Part shown: positions 1 to 8,412 of the stretch, in pieces | Position numbering within the stretch: the stretch's first letter is position 1 | Layout: each line of letters starts with the position of its first letter | Source: Oscillospiraceae bacterium | GTDB lineage: Bacteria > Bacillota > Clostridia > Oscillospirales > Acutalibacteraceae | Direction of reading: 5' to 3' | DNA: 64,000 bases | NCBI GenBank assembly: GCA_015066445.1 | Contig: SVOK01000002.1 | Span: 1-64,000, forward strand | Program-made: the position numbers and the translations under genes | Notes under the pieces: model-generated | What the model saw: only the letters and a program-made list of their open reading frames with translations | Databases searched by the model: none | What the model was told of the DNA's origin: nothing

Positions 1-119
1 AGTACGGATTTTTGTTCAGTCAAGGCACAAAACGCAGTAAATCCTGACGGATTTACGAGTATTTTAACACGGAATGAGCGAAAATCCGCCTTTTTAAAAC
101 GATGTTCGGATTATTCGCT
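1..119. other. Intergenic palindromic sequence downstream of spoIIP
   Basis: There is no gene here. Two inverted repeats are visible: positions 37-56 (GTAAATCC, loop TGAC, GGATTTAC) and positions 76-120, where GAGCGAAAATCCG faces CGGATTATTCGCTC. The second begins at the spoIIP stop codon and could end that transcript on the minus strand, although no long T-run follows. The two hairpins together look like a small dispersed repeat, but there is no second copy in this window to prove it. Confidence 0.3.
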
Positions 120-1193
120 CTACCCTAAATTATTCAATAATGTTATGAGGCTTTCCCCAACTAATTCTGCCGAGTATTTTGCTTCTTCCAATGAATTGGC
201 ATCGGTGCCGAATTCTATAAGTAAAGAGCCGTTTGAGAGGCTCTGATTATAATTTTTTGACATCAGACTCAAAGGACGGGCAAGCGTGGGGTATTTTACC
301 TCCATAGTTTGCTGAAGCTTTAATGCAAGCTTTAAATTTTCTTTCCAATTTGGAAAATTAGTAACCGAGCCGCTTTGCGAGCCCATAACTAACATCACCT
401 GAGCAGCCTTTTTGCCGTTTATTTCGGTAACAAGTTTAACTTTATCATTTCCGCCTGCAGAAATGGCGTCACGGTGCAAATCAAGCACAATTTTAATGCT
501 TGGATATTTCTTTAAATAAGAATTAACAGTCTTTGCAGAGCGTGTATAGCTTCCGCTATACTGCGGATAATCGTGCTGAGTGGTATCATGCAAAGTTTTT
601 ATTCCCTCTTTATTTAGTTTTTCCGCTATAATTCTTCCTATCTCTGCCATATTTTTACTGTTATCAGTAGTGCGGGAAGTATAATCCTCTCTATAAACCC
701 CACTATCATCATTTACATAGGTTTCGGTTGTATGAGTGTGCATAATAAGGACCTGCGGCTCGGTGTTTTTTTCGATTTTATAGCCCAAATTGCCAGATAA
801 AAGCGTTTTTAAATTTATATCAAGCCCTGTGCTGTTTTTAACATAAACATTGTTATAGGAAAGTCCTGCCGAATAAGGAGAAATATACTGCTCTTTTATA
901 TTTCCTTTAACTGCCGCCGCAGAAACCTGTGTTGTTGATTCTGCTTTATTTTCCTCTTTTTCTGTTGATTTTTCTTCTTTTTCGCTTTCTTTTGGTGAAT
1001 CCACCTTTTTAGTATCTTTAATGCTGTTTTCGGTTAAAAAATCACTGTTTCCAAAATTTATTACCGCATTATTTTTAACTGTTTTAAATTCTTCTGTTGT
1101 GTTTATTTTAATTGCAGAGCCAAAATTATAAATCAAAACTGTTAAGGCTATCAAGCAAACCGATAAAAATCTAAAAATTGCATTAAGCTGCAT
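120..1193 (-). CDS. spoIIP: Stage II sporulation protein P (SpoIIP)
   Basis: SpoIIP is a peptidoglycan amidase/endopeptidase that acts with SpoIID and SpoIIM to thin septal wall and drive engulfment of the forespore. The 357-residue protein has an N-terminal membrane anchor (about residues 7-25), a charged Lys/Glu linker (about 60-90) and a C-terminal hydrolase domain. That domain contains the segment LIMHTHTTETY (about 149-159) and a second histidine in LDLHRDA (about 238), as in the SpoIIP amidase family. The ATG start follows a GGTGAT ribosome binding site. It lies 37 bp after gpr on the same strand, the pairing also known from Bacillus. The identification rests on motifs and on this neighbour. 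Confidence 0.93.
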   Translation of the reverse strand: MQLNAIFRFLSVCLIALTVLIYNFGSAIKINTTEEFKTVKNNAVINFGNSDFLTENSIKDTKKVDSPKESEKEEKSTEKEENKAESTTQVSAAAVKGNIKEQYISPYSAGLSYNNVYVKNSTGLDINLKTLLSGNLGYKIEKNTEPQVLIMHTHTTETYVNDDSGVYREDYTSRTTDNSKNMAEIGRIIAEKLNKEGIKTLHDTTQHDYPQYSGSYTRSAKTVNSYLKKYPSIKIVLDLHRDAISAGGNDKVKLVTEINGKKAAQVMLVMGSQSGSVTNFPNWKENLKLALKLQQTMEVKYPTLARPLSLMSKNYNQSLSNGSLLIEFGTDANSLEEAKYSAELVGESLITLLNNLG

Positions 1194-1230
1194 ATTATCA
1201 CCAAGAAATATTATGCTTTTTTTTTAAATT

Positions 1231-2067
1231 TTATACCAGCGAAAAAATTATTTCCTCATCAATTTCAGGCTGTAAAAAAATATTGAGAGCCTCAGCTAAA
1301 ATTTCACTTATACGGTGAGATAAAAGGTCACTGTCCTTTGGAGTTACCACCAAATCTGTATCGGTTTGGCTTTCTTTTCCGGTAAGCTCAAAAGCCAATG
1401 TTAAAGCATCTACCACAGTAGGCACTCCCAATGCTATTACAGGCACGCCGAGTGTTTGAAAGCTTAATTCTTTTCGTGAATTTTTAACACCCGACCCCGG
1501 TGAAATACCGCTGTCTGACAGCTGTACCGTCCTGAAAAGACGGTCAATACTGCGAGACGCTAAAGCATCTATCGCAATTACTGCATCAGGCTTAATTTTT
1601 TGTACCAAGCCCGATATAAGCTCGGTTACTTCTATGCCTGTTTTACCTAAAACATTTGGTGTTATTACAGCCACAGACCGAAGCCCTTTAAGGCCTATAT
1701 TTTCAGCAAATTCCCCTGCAATATGGCGGGTTGCAAGTAGTCTTGCCGCAGTTTTCGGACCTATGGAATCGGCAGTTATTTCCATATTTCCGAGCCCTAC
1801 CACAAGTATATTTTTATACCCTTCCGGTAACAGCATTTTTAATGCCTTTTTTATACCCTTTTTTATATCCTCATAACCGTTTATTTTTTCGGTGGAAGGG
1901 AATTCGATGGTTATATATTTTCCCTTTCTTTTACCTATTTTTTGGGCTTTTTCTTCATCAGAAATTTCTACCGTGCAAAATTTCACTTCACCTATATTTT
2001 CTTTTAAGATATTAATGCCATTTTCGGCTATTTTTTCCTCAATTGTAAGGTCTGTTCTTACACTCAT
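1231..2067 (-). CDS. gpr: Germination protease GPR
   Basis: GPR cleaves the small acid-soluble proteins that coat spore DNA, releasing amino acids at germination. It is made as a zymogen in the forespore. This 278-residue product begins with the family-typical RTDL segment and contains conserved blocks around VVGLGN (about 88), SVAVITPNVLGKTGIE (about 131-146) and IAIDALASRS (about 164), where the family's acidic catalytic residues lie. It is somewhat shorter than Bacillus GPR (about 370 residues). The start has a strong AAAGGAG site 6-7 nt upstream. It is the first gene of a gpr-spoIIP operon and is divergent from dnaA, so it is co-directional with the leftward replication fork. Confidence 0.93.
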   Translation of the reverse strand: MSVRTDLTIEEKIAENGINILKENIGEVKFCTVEISDEEKAQKIGKRKGKYITIEFPSTEKINGYEDIKKGIKKALKMLLPEGYKNILVVGLGNMEITADSIGPKTAARLLATRHIAGEFAENIGLKGLRSVAVITPNVLGKTGIEVTELISGLVQKIKPDAVIAIDALASRSIDRLFRTVQLSDSGISPGSGVKNSRKELSFQTLGVPVIALGVPTVVDALTLAFELTGKESQTDTDLVVTPKDSDLLSHRISEILAEALNIFLQPEIDEEIIFSLV

Positions 2068-2154
2068 TTTTTCTCCTTTTTTTACATTAAAATTTCTTCT
2101 CTAATAAAGTGAACAAAATTGTATAAATTTATGCAATTTTTACCTTCAAAAAAG

Positions 2155-2183
2155 TTGAAAAATATTTGTTTCTATGATATACT
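2155..2183 (+). promoter_or_regulatory. dnaA promoter
   Basis: TTGAAA at 2155-2160 and TATACT at 2178-2183 are separated by 17 bp, a near-consensus vegetative sigma promoter. It precedes the dnaA ribosome binding site by about 35 bp. No perfect DnaA box is visible in this upstream gap. Confidence 0.6.
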
Positions 2184-2232
2184 AATATAGATTAATATTA
2201 TATTAATATTATATATAAAGGTGGTTTACATA

Positions 2233-3573
2233 ATGCCTATTAGTTCTCTTGACGATATTTGGAATTTAGTTTGCGAAGAATGCAAAGAAATGATATCCGA
2301 AACTGCCTTCAACTGTTTTTTAAAGGATTTAAAGCCTATCTCTTTTAATGCAGGAGAATTTGTTGTTTCCTGCAATGATGAATATGCAAGGGGTATTGTT
2401 GAGGAAAATTATTCAAGTGTTCTTAAAAAAGCACTTAATGCTGTAATGGGAATTGATATTAACGTAAGAGTAGTTTATGAAGAAGACGAAGAAAAAATTT
2501 TGAGAGCTGAGCAGTTCAGCGAAGGTCTTTCCTTTGAAGATTTTTTCTCTTTTGAAAACTTTATAGTAGGTTCTACAAACCGTTTTGCTCACGCTGCATC
2601 CTTAGCTGTTGCAGATAATGCCAATATTATTTATAACCCGCTTGTTATTTACGGTCCTTCAGGTGTGGGTAAAACTCACCTTATGCTGGCCATTAAAAAC
2701 CACATAAGAAAAAAGTTTCCTTTTAAGGTTGTGGAATTTATTCGAAGTGAGGATTTCACCAACCAGCTTATCAAAGCTTTGCAGGACGGTAAATTAGGAC
2801 TTGGAACAATTGATGACTTCCGCCATAAATACCGCAATGTTGATGTTCTTCTTATAGACGATATTCACTTTATTGCAGGTAAGGAACAAACTCAGGAAGA
2901 ATTTTTTAACACCTTTAATACTCTTTTGCAAAATAACAAGCAGATAGTGGTAACCCTTGACCGCCCTCCACGTGAGGTTAAAACTCTTGACAACCGTATC
3001 CGTTCACGTCTTGAAAGCGGACTTTTTGCGGATATAACTAATCCCGATTTTGAAACAAGAGTAGGAATTATAATTAAAAAAGCGGAACAGCTGGGCTTTG
3101 AAATTCACGAAAACCTTGTTTTTTATATAGCTGAAAATATTAAATATAATATCCGCCAGCTTGAAGGTGTTGTTAAAAAGCTTCACGCACATATCTCTAT
3201 TCAGAACAAAACCCCTAATCTTTCGGTTGTTCAGAATATTATAAGAGATGTTATAAACGATACTCAGCCTGAGCCAATTAAAATTGAAAAAATTATTTCC
3301 GAGGTTGCTAAAACCTACAATGTTACCGAGGAAGAAATTCTTTCTAACAGAAAAACCGCTAATCTTGTTTTAGCGAGACAGGTTGCGATGTACATTTCCC
3401 GCAAAACCACAGACCTCTCCTTTAAAGCTATAGGAGAAAGCTTTGGTAAGGACCATACAACTGTTCTTTACAATGTAACAAAAATTGAAGAATGGCTAAG
3501 GGACAAGCCTTATCAAAAAGAATTGGTTGACGATATTATTAAAAATTTAAAAAGTAATAACGAACAATATTAA
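2233..3573 (+). CDS. dnaA: Chromosomal replication initiator DnaA
   Basis: DnaA binds DnaA boxes and, in its ATP form, melts oriC and loads helicase. The 446-residue protein has the usual four domains: an N-terminal interaction domain, a short linker, an AAA+ domain with Walker A GPSGVGKTH (about 141-149) and Walker B LLIDDIHF (about 206-213), and a C-terminal DNA-binding domain with DHTTVLYNV. The longest frame opens with a GTG at 2221, but that GTG lies within the Shine-Dalgarno sequence AAAGGTGG (2217-2224). The ATG at 2233, 8 nt downstream, is therefore the start. Transcription runs rightwards into dnaN across the putative origin. Confidence 0.98.
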   Translation: MPISSLDDIWNLVCEECKEMISETAFNCFLKDLKPISFNAGEFVVSCNDEYARGIVEENYSSVLKKALNAVMGIDINVRVVYEEDEEKILRAEQFSEGLSFEDFFSFENFIVGSTNRFAHAASLAVADNANIIYNPLVIYGPSGVGKTHLMLAIKNHIRKKFPFKVVEFIRSEDFTNQLIKALQDGKLGLGTIDDFRHKYRNVDVLLIDDIHFIAGKEQTQEEFFNTFNTLLQNNKQIVVTLDRPPREVKTLDNRIRSRLESGLFADITNPDFETRVGIIIKKAEQLGFEIHENLVFYIAENIKYNIRQLEGVVKKLHAHISIQNKTPNLSVVQNIIRDVINDTQPEPIKIEKIISEVAKTYNVTEEEILSNRKTANLVLARQVAMYISRKTTDLSFKAIGESFGKDHTTVLYNVTKIEEWLRDKPYQKELVDDIIKNLKSNNEQY

Positions 3574-3780
3574 GTTTATCCACTTTATTAACCTTAATTA
3601 ACCTGCGAGTTATTAAAACACAGTGTGGATAACTTAAATAAACTCTTTTAACCTCTTTTTATTAAATCTTTTATTAACCTATAATTTTCTTTATTTATTA
3701 GCCTTTAAAGAGTTTATCCACCAAATCCACCGTACTTATTATTACTGTTATTTTTTTATTTTCTTTAAGGAGGAAAAAAT
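3574..3780. other. oriC: Putative oriC with DnaA boxes
   Basis: The dnaA-dnaN gap holds one perfect DnaA box, TGTGGATAA at 3624-3632 (reverse complement of TTATCCACA), and two 8-of-9 matches: TTATCCACT at 3576-3584 and TTATCCACC at 3714-3722. Between them lies very AT-rich DNA with repeated TTAACCT words, suitable as an unwinding element. Strand bias switches just to the left of this region. The dnaN ribosome binding site AAGGAGG lies at the right end. Assignment as origin follows Firmicutes practice and is not proved by sequence alone. Confidence 0.75.
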
Positions 3781-4881
3781 ATGATTTTTTCTGTTGAAAG
3801 AGCAAAGCTTTTAGATGCTGTATCAAGACTTCAGCGAGTTGTAGGTTCAAAAACCTCAATGCCGGTACTCGAAGGTATTCTTATTTCTGCTGAACAGGGA
3901 AAAGTTACCCTTATTTCATATAATCTTGAAATGGGAATGAAAAAAGAGATTTATGCTAAATGTGATGAAGCTGGCGATATTGTTATTAATGCACGCTTGC
4001 TTGCTGATATTTTAAGAAGAATGAACGGACTTCAGGTTGAAATTTCTGCTGATAGCAAATTAAACTGCCATATAAAAAGCGGTGAAGCTACTTTTGATAT
4101 TATGGGTATGGCTGCAACAGACTTCCCTGAAATGCCATCTGTTTCAGGAAATAACGCAATATCTGTTGAAGGCAAGCTTTTAAACGATATGGTTAAAGGC
4201 ACAATTTTTGCAACTGCACAAACAGAAGGGGCAAAACCCATTTTAACAGGTATTAATATTTCTGTGAATGACGGAATTTTGCAGTTTGTTGCAATAGATG
4301 GTTACAGATTAGCTATAAGAAAAGAAAAAGCTAATATTGAAAACGAAGTTAATTTTACAGTTTCAGGAAAGGCTATCGGCGAAGCAGTTAAGCTTATAGA
4401 TGAAGAAACTGAAAATGTTGAAATAAATGTTGGGGATAGACTTATTTGCTTTAATGTGAGCGGATATACCTTTATTTCAAGACTTTTAGAGGGTGATTTT
4501 GTTAATTATCAAAAAACTCTTATTCAAGGTCACCAACAGCGAGTTGTTGTTAACACAAGAGAACTTATTAATACAATTGAGCGTGTATCCTTACTTATAA
4601 GTGAATCTTTTTCAACACCTGTACGTTGTTATTTTAATGAGCTTAATGTTGTTTTCACCTGCGCTACCTCGATGGGACGTGCTACTGAAACCTTTAATAC
4701 CAAGCTTGAAGGACCTAATTTTGAAATTGGTCTTAACAGCCGTTATCTTTTAGAGGCTTTAAAGGCAGTTGAAGCAGAAACAGTTCAGATTTTATTTAAT
4801 GGACCTAACGCTGGCGTTGTAATTCTTCCTTTAGAGGGTGAAGAATTCAAATATATGATAATGCCTATGAGGTTGAAATAA
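3781..4881 (+). CDS. dnaN: DNA polymerase III beta subunit (sliding clamp)
   Basis: DnaN forms the dimeric ring that tethers the replicative polymerase to DNA. At 366 residues it matches the family length and spans three clamp-fold domains. Recognisable blocks include SKTSMPVLEGILI near residue 25, TDFPEMP near 113, VAIDGYRLAIRK near 171 and the C-terminal ending MPMRLK, which closes the hydrophobic cleft strand. AAGGAGG lies 6 nt before the ATG. The stop TAA shares its last A with the ATG of the next gene, so dnaN and yaaA are translationally coupled. Confidence 0.98.
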   Translation: MIFSVERAKLLDAVSRLQRVVGSKTSMPVLEGILISAEQGKVTLISYNLEMGMKKEIYAKCDEAGDIVINARLLADILRRMNGLQVEISADSKLNCHIKSGEATFDIMGMAATDFPEMPSVSGNNAISVEGKLLNDMVKGTIFATAQTEGAKPILTGINISVNDGILQFVAIDGYRLAIRKEKANIENEVNFTVSGKAIGEAVKLIDEETENVEINVGDRLICFNVSGYTFISRLLEGDFVNYQKTLIQGHQQRVVVNTRELINTIERVSLLISESFSTPVRCYFNELNVVFTCATSMGRATETFNTKLEGPNFEIGLNSRYLLEALKAVEAETVQILFNGPNAGVVILPLEGEEFKYMIMPMRLK

Positions 4882-5093
4882 TGGAAGAAAAGAAAATTTC
4901 TATAAAGGAAGACTTTATCAGGCTTGACAGTGCAATGAAATTAGCTGATATGGTTGTAACAGGAGGCCACGCAAAAATGGTTATCCAGAACGGCGAAGTT
5001 AAAGTTAACGGTGAAATTTGCACTATGAGAGGAAAAAAACTCAGAAGCGGCGATAAGGTTGAATTTGAAAATAACAGATTTTTTATTGTATGA
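4881..5093 (+). CDS. yaaA: S4-domain RNA-binding protein YaaA
   Basis: This is a 70-residue single-domain S4 protein of the YaaA/RlbA type that sits between dnaN and recF in most Firmicutes. The S4 fold is visible as FIRLDSAMKLADMV, then GGHAKMVIQNGEVKVNG, then the basic RGKKLRSGDKVEF. A role in ribosome or RNA binding is assumed from the domain. It overlaps dnaN by one base and recF by four (ATGA), so the three genes form one tightly coupled unit. Confidence 0.93.
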   Translation: MEEKKISIKEDFIRLDSAMKLADMVVTGGHAKMVIQNGEVKVNGEICTMRGKKLRSGDKVEFENNRFFIV

Positions 5094-6154
5094 GAGTTTT
5101 AGAGCTTAATTTAAAAAACTTCAGGAATATAGATGAGCTTTCTATTGAACCTTGCGAAGAAATGAATGTTATTTGCGGGGAAAATGCTCAGGGAAAAACA
5201 AATTTACTTGAAAGTATCTGGCTTTTTACAGGAGCTAAAAGCTTCAGAGGAGCAAAGGATAATGCTTTTATTAAATTTGGCTGTGAAGCTGCAACTGCAA
5301 AACTTTCATTTTTAAGTGAAGAAATTGAAAAAAATGCCGAGCTTAAAATAACAGATAAAAGATATGCTTTTTTAAATGAAAATAAGCTTAAAAGTGCTTC
5401 TCTTTTAGCAGGAAATTTTAATGCTATTGTTTTTTCTCCTAATGATTTAAGGCTTGTGACCGACGGGCCGAGTGTAAGAAGAAGATTTTTAGACACTGCT
5501 TTAGGTCAGCTTTATCCTGTTTATATAGAAATTCTTAAAAATTATGTAAGAGCTGTAACACAGAGAAACAAAATTATTAAGGATTATAAGTATGATTCAA
5601 CTTTAAGCGTTATGCTTGATGTTTTTGAAAATGAAATAGCTGAAAATGGAAGAAAAATAGTAGAATTCAGAAAAAAATATATTGAAATAATAAACAGCTT
5701 TTTACCTGATATATATGAAGGGCTTTCAAATGGAAATGAAAAGCTTGATACTTATTATTCCTGCTGTACTGAAAGTGAAAATTTAGAAGAAGCACTTAAA
5801 AATGCCCGAAAAGAGGATATGTTCAGCGGAGTTACCTCGGTTGGCCCTCACAGAGACGATATTGAGTTTAATATAAACGGTATAAGCGCAAGAAGCTTTG
5901 GCTCACAGGGTCAAAAAAGAAGTGTTGCACTTAGTCTTAAATTAGCAGAGGCAGAGGTTATAAAAAAAGATGTCGGTGAATGTCCTGTCTGCTTGTTAGA
6001 TGATGTAATGAGTGAGCTTGACCCTAATCGTCAGAACTTTATTTTAAACCACATAAAAGGAATGCAGACCTTTTTAACCTGCTGTGACCCTGATAATGTT
6101 AAAAATTTAAAGGCAGGTAAAATATTTTCCGTAAAGGAAGGTAAGGTTTTTTAA
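5090..6154 (+). CDS. recF: DNA replication and repair protein RecF
   Basis: RecF is an SMC-like ATPase that helps load RecA at gaps together with RecO and RecR. The 354-residue protein has Walker A CGENAQGKTN (about 29-38), the ABC-type signature around GSQGQKRSVAL (about 267) and Walker B VCLLDDVMSELD (about 300). Length and motif order are typical. Start and stop overlap the neighbours by four bases (ATGA) and one base respectively, indicating co-translation with yaaA and remB. Confidence 0.97.
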   Translation: MRVLELNLKNFRNIDELSIEPCEEMNVICGENAQGKTNLLESIWLFTGAKSFRGAKDNAFIKFGCEAATAKLSFLSEEIEKNAELKITDKRYAFLNENKLKSASLLAGNFNAIVFSPNDLRLVTDGPSVRRRFLDTALGQLYPVYIEILKNYVRAVTQRNKIIKDYKYDSTLSVMLDVFENEIAENGRKIVEFRKKYIEIINSFLPDIYEGLSNGNEKLDTYYSCCTESENLEEALKNARKEDMFSGVTSVGPHRDDIEFNINGISARSFGSQGQKRSVALSLKLAEAEVIKKDVGECPVCLLDDVMSELDPNRQNFILNHIKGMQTFLTCCDPDNVKNLKAGKIFSVKEGKVF

Positions 6155-6405
6155 TGTATATTCATTTAGGGGAGTCTACTGTTGTAAGAGATGATGAGAT
6201 AATTGGTTTTTTTGATTTGGAAACTACCACCGTTTCAAAGCATACAAGAGATTTTCTTAAGTATGCCGAGAAAAGGAAAGAGGTTGTGAATGTTTCCTAT
6301 GAGCTTCCAAAATCTTTTATTCTTTGCAGTAAAGGTAAAAAAAATAAAAAGGTTTATATTTCGCAAATTTCTTCTACAACGCTTTTGAAGCGTTCAGAAA
6401 TTTAA
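6154..6405 (+). CDS. remB: RemB/YaaB-like regulatory protein
   Basis: This 83-residue protein matches the RemB (YaaB, DUF370-related) family, which lies between recF and gyrB in Bacillus and is linked there to biofilm matrix gene control. The N-terminus MYIHLGESTVVRDDEIIGFF and the central FDLETTTVSKHTRDFL are family hallmarks. Its ATG overlaps the recF stop. It is followed by a 41-bp gap and gyrB, so it is likely the last gene of the dnaA-recF unit. Function in this organism is not known. Confidence 0.88.
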   Translation: MYIHLGESTVVRDDEIIGFFDLETTTVSKHTRDFLKYAEKRKEVVNVSYELPKSFILCSKGKKNKKVYISQISSTTLLKRSEI

Positions 6406-6446
6406 ATATATAAATTATTAAATTTAAATGAGAGGATTTAAATTTT

Positions 6447-8393
6447 ATGAGTAACGAAGTAAATGTGCCTGTAAGTGGCAATTATGACGAAAATTCCATA
6501 CAGGTACTCGAAGGTCTTGAAGCAGTTAGAAAGAGACCGGGTATGTATATCGGCTCTACAGGTGAAAGAGGTCTCCACCACCTTGTATATGAAATTGTGG
6601 ATAACGCAATAGACGAGGCACTTGCAGGCTATTGTGACAAAATCACAGTAGATTTGCTTGATGACGGTGTTATAAGAGTAACCGATAACGGTCGTGGTAT
6701 ACCTGTAGGTATTAATCCTCAAAAGGGAATACCTACCGTAACTGTTGTATTTACTATTCTTCACGCAGGAGGTAAGTTCGGCGGTGGCGGATATAAGGTA
6801 TCGGGCGGTTTGCACGGTGTTGGTGCATCTGTTGTTAATGCACTTTCAAGCTGGCTTGAGGTTGAAGTTAAGGACGGAAAAAATATACACAAAGAGCGCT
6901 ATGAAAAGGGTGTTGTTGCCGAAAAGCTTCATATTATAGGCGATACTAATGAAACAGGAACTACTGTTACCTTTAAGCCTGACCCTACAATATTTACCGA
7001 TACTACCCGTTATGATTACGATATTCTTTTGCAGAGACTTCGTGAGCAGTCATTCCTTAATGCAGGTATAAGAGTAGTTCTAACTGATAAGAGAAGTGAC
7101 GCTGATTTGCCTGACAGAAGTGATGATTTCTGTTACGAGGGCGGTATTAAATCCTATGTTGAGTTTATCTTAGAGGGTATGAAAAAGGATAAGCTTAATA
7201 AAGATGTTATTTATTTCAGCGCTACCGACGGTGAGGACAGTACCGCAGAAATAGCACTTTTGTGGTCAACCGCTTATGACAGTAAGGTTATTTCCTTTGC
7301 TAATACACTCCATACTATAGACGGTGGTACTCACGAGCAGGGCTTTAGGCAGAGTCTTGCAAATGTTGTTAATAAATACGCATTTGACTTTAAAAAGCTT
7401 AAAGAGGGTAACGCGCGCTTAAAGGGTGACGATATTTTAGAGGGTGTTGTAGCTATTGTATCTGTAAAACTTGCTGATGCGCAGTTTGAAAGCCAGACTA
7501 AGGCTAAGCTTGGTAACACCTCAATAGGTAAATTGGTGCGTGACCTTGTAAACGAAAAGCTTTATCAGTATTTAGAGGAAAATCCTGATGATGCTAAGAT
7601 TATTATAGATAAGGCTATTGCAGCATCAAATGCGCGAGAGGCTGCACAAAAAGCGCGTGATGCTTCCCGTAATAAGGCAGGTATAGGAGGAAAAACCCGT
7701 ATGCCTGAAAAATTAAAGGACTGTATTTCCGACGACCCGACAAAGACTGAAATCTTTATCGTCGAGGGAGACAGTGCGGGCGGTAGTGCTGTAGAAGGCA
7801 GAAACAGTACCTATCAGGCAATATTACCTCTTTGGGGTAAAATGCTTAATGTTGAAAAGGCAAGAGTTGATAAGGTTTACGGCAACGATAAATTAACACC
7901 TGTAATTGTAGCTTTAGGTACAGGTATTGCTGAAAACTTTGATATAAACAAGCTCCGTTACGATAAAATTGTTATTATGGCCGATGCCGATGTCGACGGT
8001 AGCCACATAAGAACACTTCTTTTAACATTCTTCTTCCGTTATATGCCTGAGCTTATTGAAACAGGTCATATTTATTTAGCTCAGCCACCGCTTTACCGAG
8101 TTGCAAAGGGTAAAAGATATTTTGATGCCTTTACAGACGAGGAAAGAGACAGATATATTGAAGAACTTGGCGGAAATGTTGATGTTCAGCGTTATAAAGG
8201 TCTTGGTGAGATGAACCCCGAACAGCTTTGGGAGACTACACTTGACCCCGAGCACAGAACAATGCTTAAGGTTACAATGGCGGATGCCGCTATTGCAGAC
8301 GAAACCTTTACCATTTTAATGGGTGAGGAAGTAGAGCCAAGAAGAAAATTTATTGAAGAAAACGCAATTTTTGCGACAGATTTGGATATTTAA
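6447..8393 (+). CDS. gyrB: DNA gyrase subunit B
   Basis: GyrB supplies the ATPase and metal-binding half of DNA gyrase, which introduces negative supercoils. The 648-residue protein contains a GHKL ATPase domain (EIVDNAIDEALAG near residue 48, GGKFGGGGYKVSGGLHGVGA near 109), a transducer domain, and a TOPRIM domain with EGDSAGGSA (about 439) and DADVDGSHIR (about 513). It ends with YKGLGEMNPEQLW. The length is that of classic Gram-positive GyrB. An AGAGGA site precedes the ATG. gyrA follows after 19 bp and is almost certainly co-transcribed. Confidence 0.97.
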   Translation: MSNEVNVPVSGNYDENSIQVLEGLEAVRKRPGMYIGSTGERGLHHLVYEIVDNAIDEALAGYCDKITVDLLDDGVIRVTDNGRGIPVGINPQKGIPTVTVVFTILHAGGKFGGGGYKVSGGLHGVGASVVNALSSWLEVEVKDGKNIHKERYEKGVVAEKLHIIGDTNETGTTVTFKPDPTIFTDTTRYDYDILLQRLREQSFLNAGIRVVLTDKRSDADLPDRSDDFCYEGGIKSYVEFILEGMKKDKLNKDVIYFSATDGEDSTAEIALLWSTAYDSKVISFANTLHTIDGGTHEQGFRQSLANVVNKYAFDFKKLKEGNARLKGDDILEGVVAIVSVKLADAQFESQTKAKLGNTSIGKLVRDLVNEKLYQYLEENPDDAKIIIDKAIAASNAREAAQKARDASRNKAGIGGKTRMPEKLKDCISDDPTKTEIFIVEGDSAGGSAVEGRNSTYQAILPLWGKMLNVEKARVDKVYGNDKLTPVIVALGTGIAENFDINKLRYDKIVIMADADVDGSHIRTLLLTFFFRYMPELIETGHIYLAQPPLYRVAKGKRYFDAFTDEERDRYIEELGGNVDVQRYKGLGEMNPEQLWETTLDPEHRTMLKVTMADAAIADETFTILMGEEVEPRRKFIEENAIFATDLDI

Positions 8394-8412
8394 GAAAGGG
8401 GGAGCATAAAAA

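Noticed and set aside
2221-2232. GTG start giving DnaA four extra residues
   Set aside because: The GTG is part of the Shine-Dalgarno AAAGGTGG; the ATG at 2233 has the right spacing.
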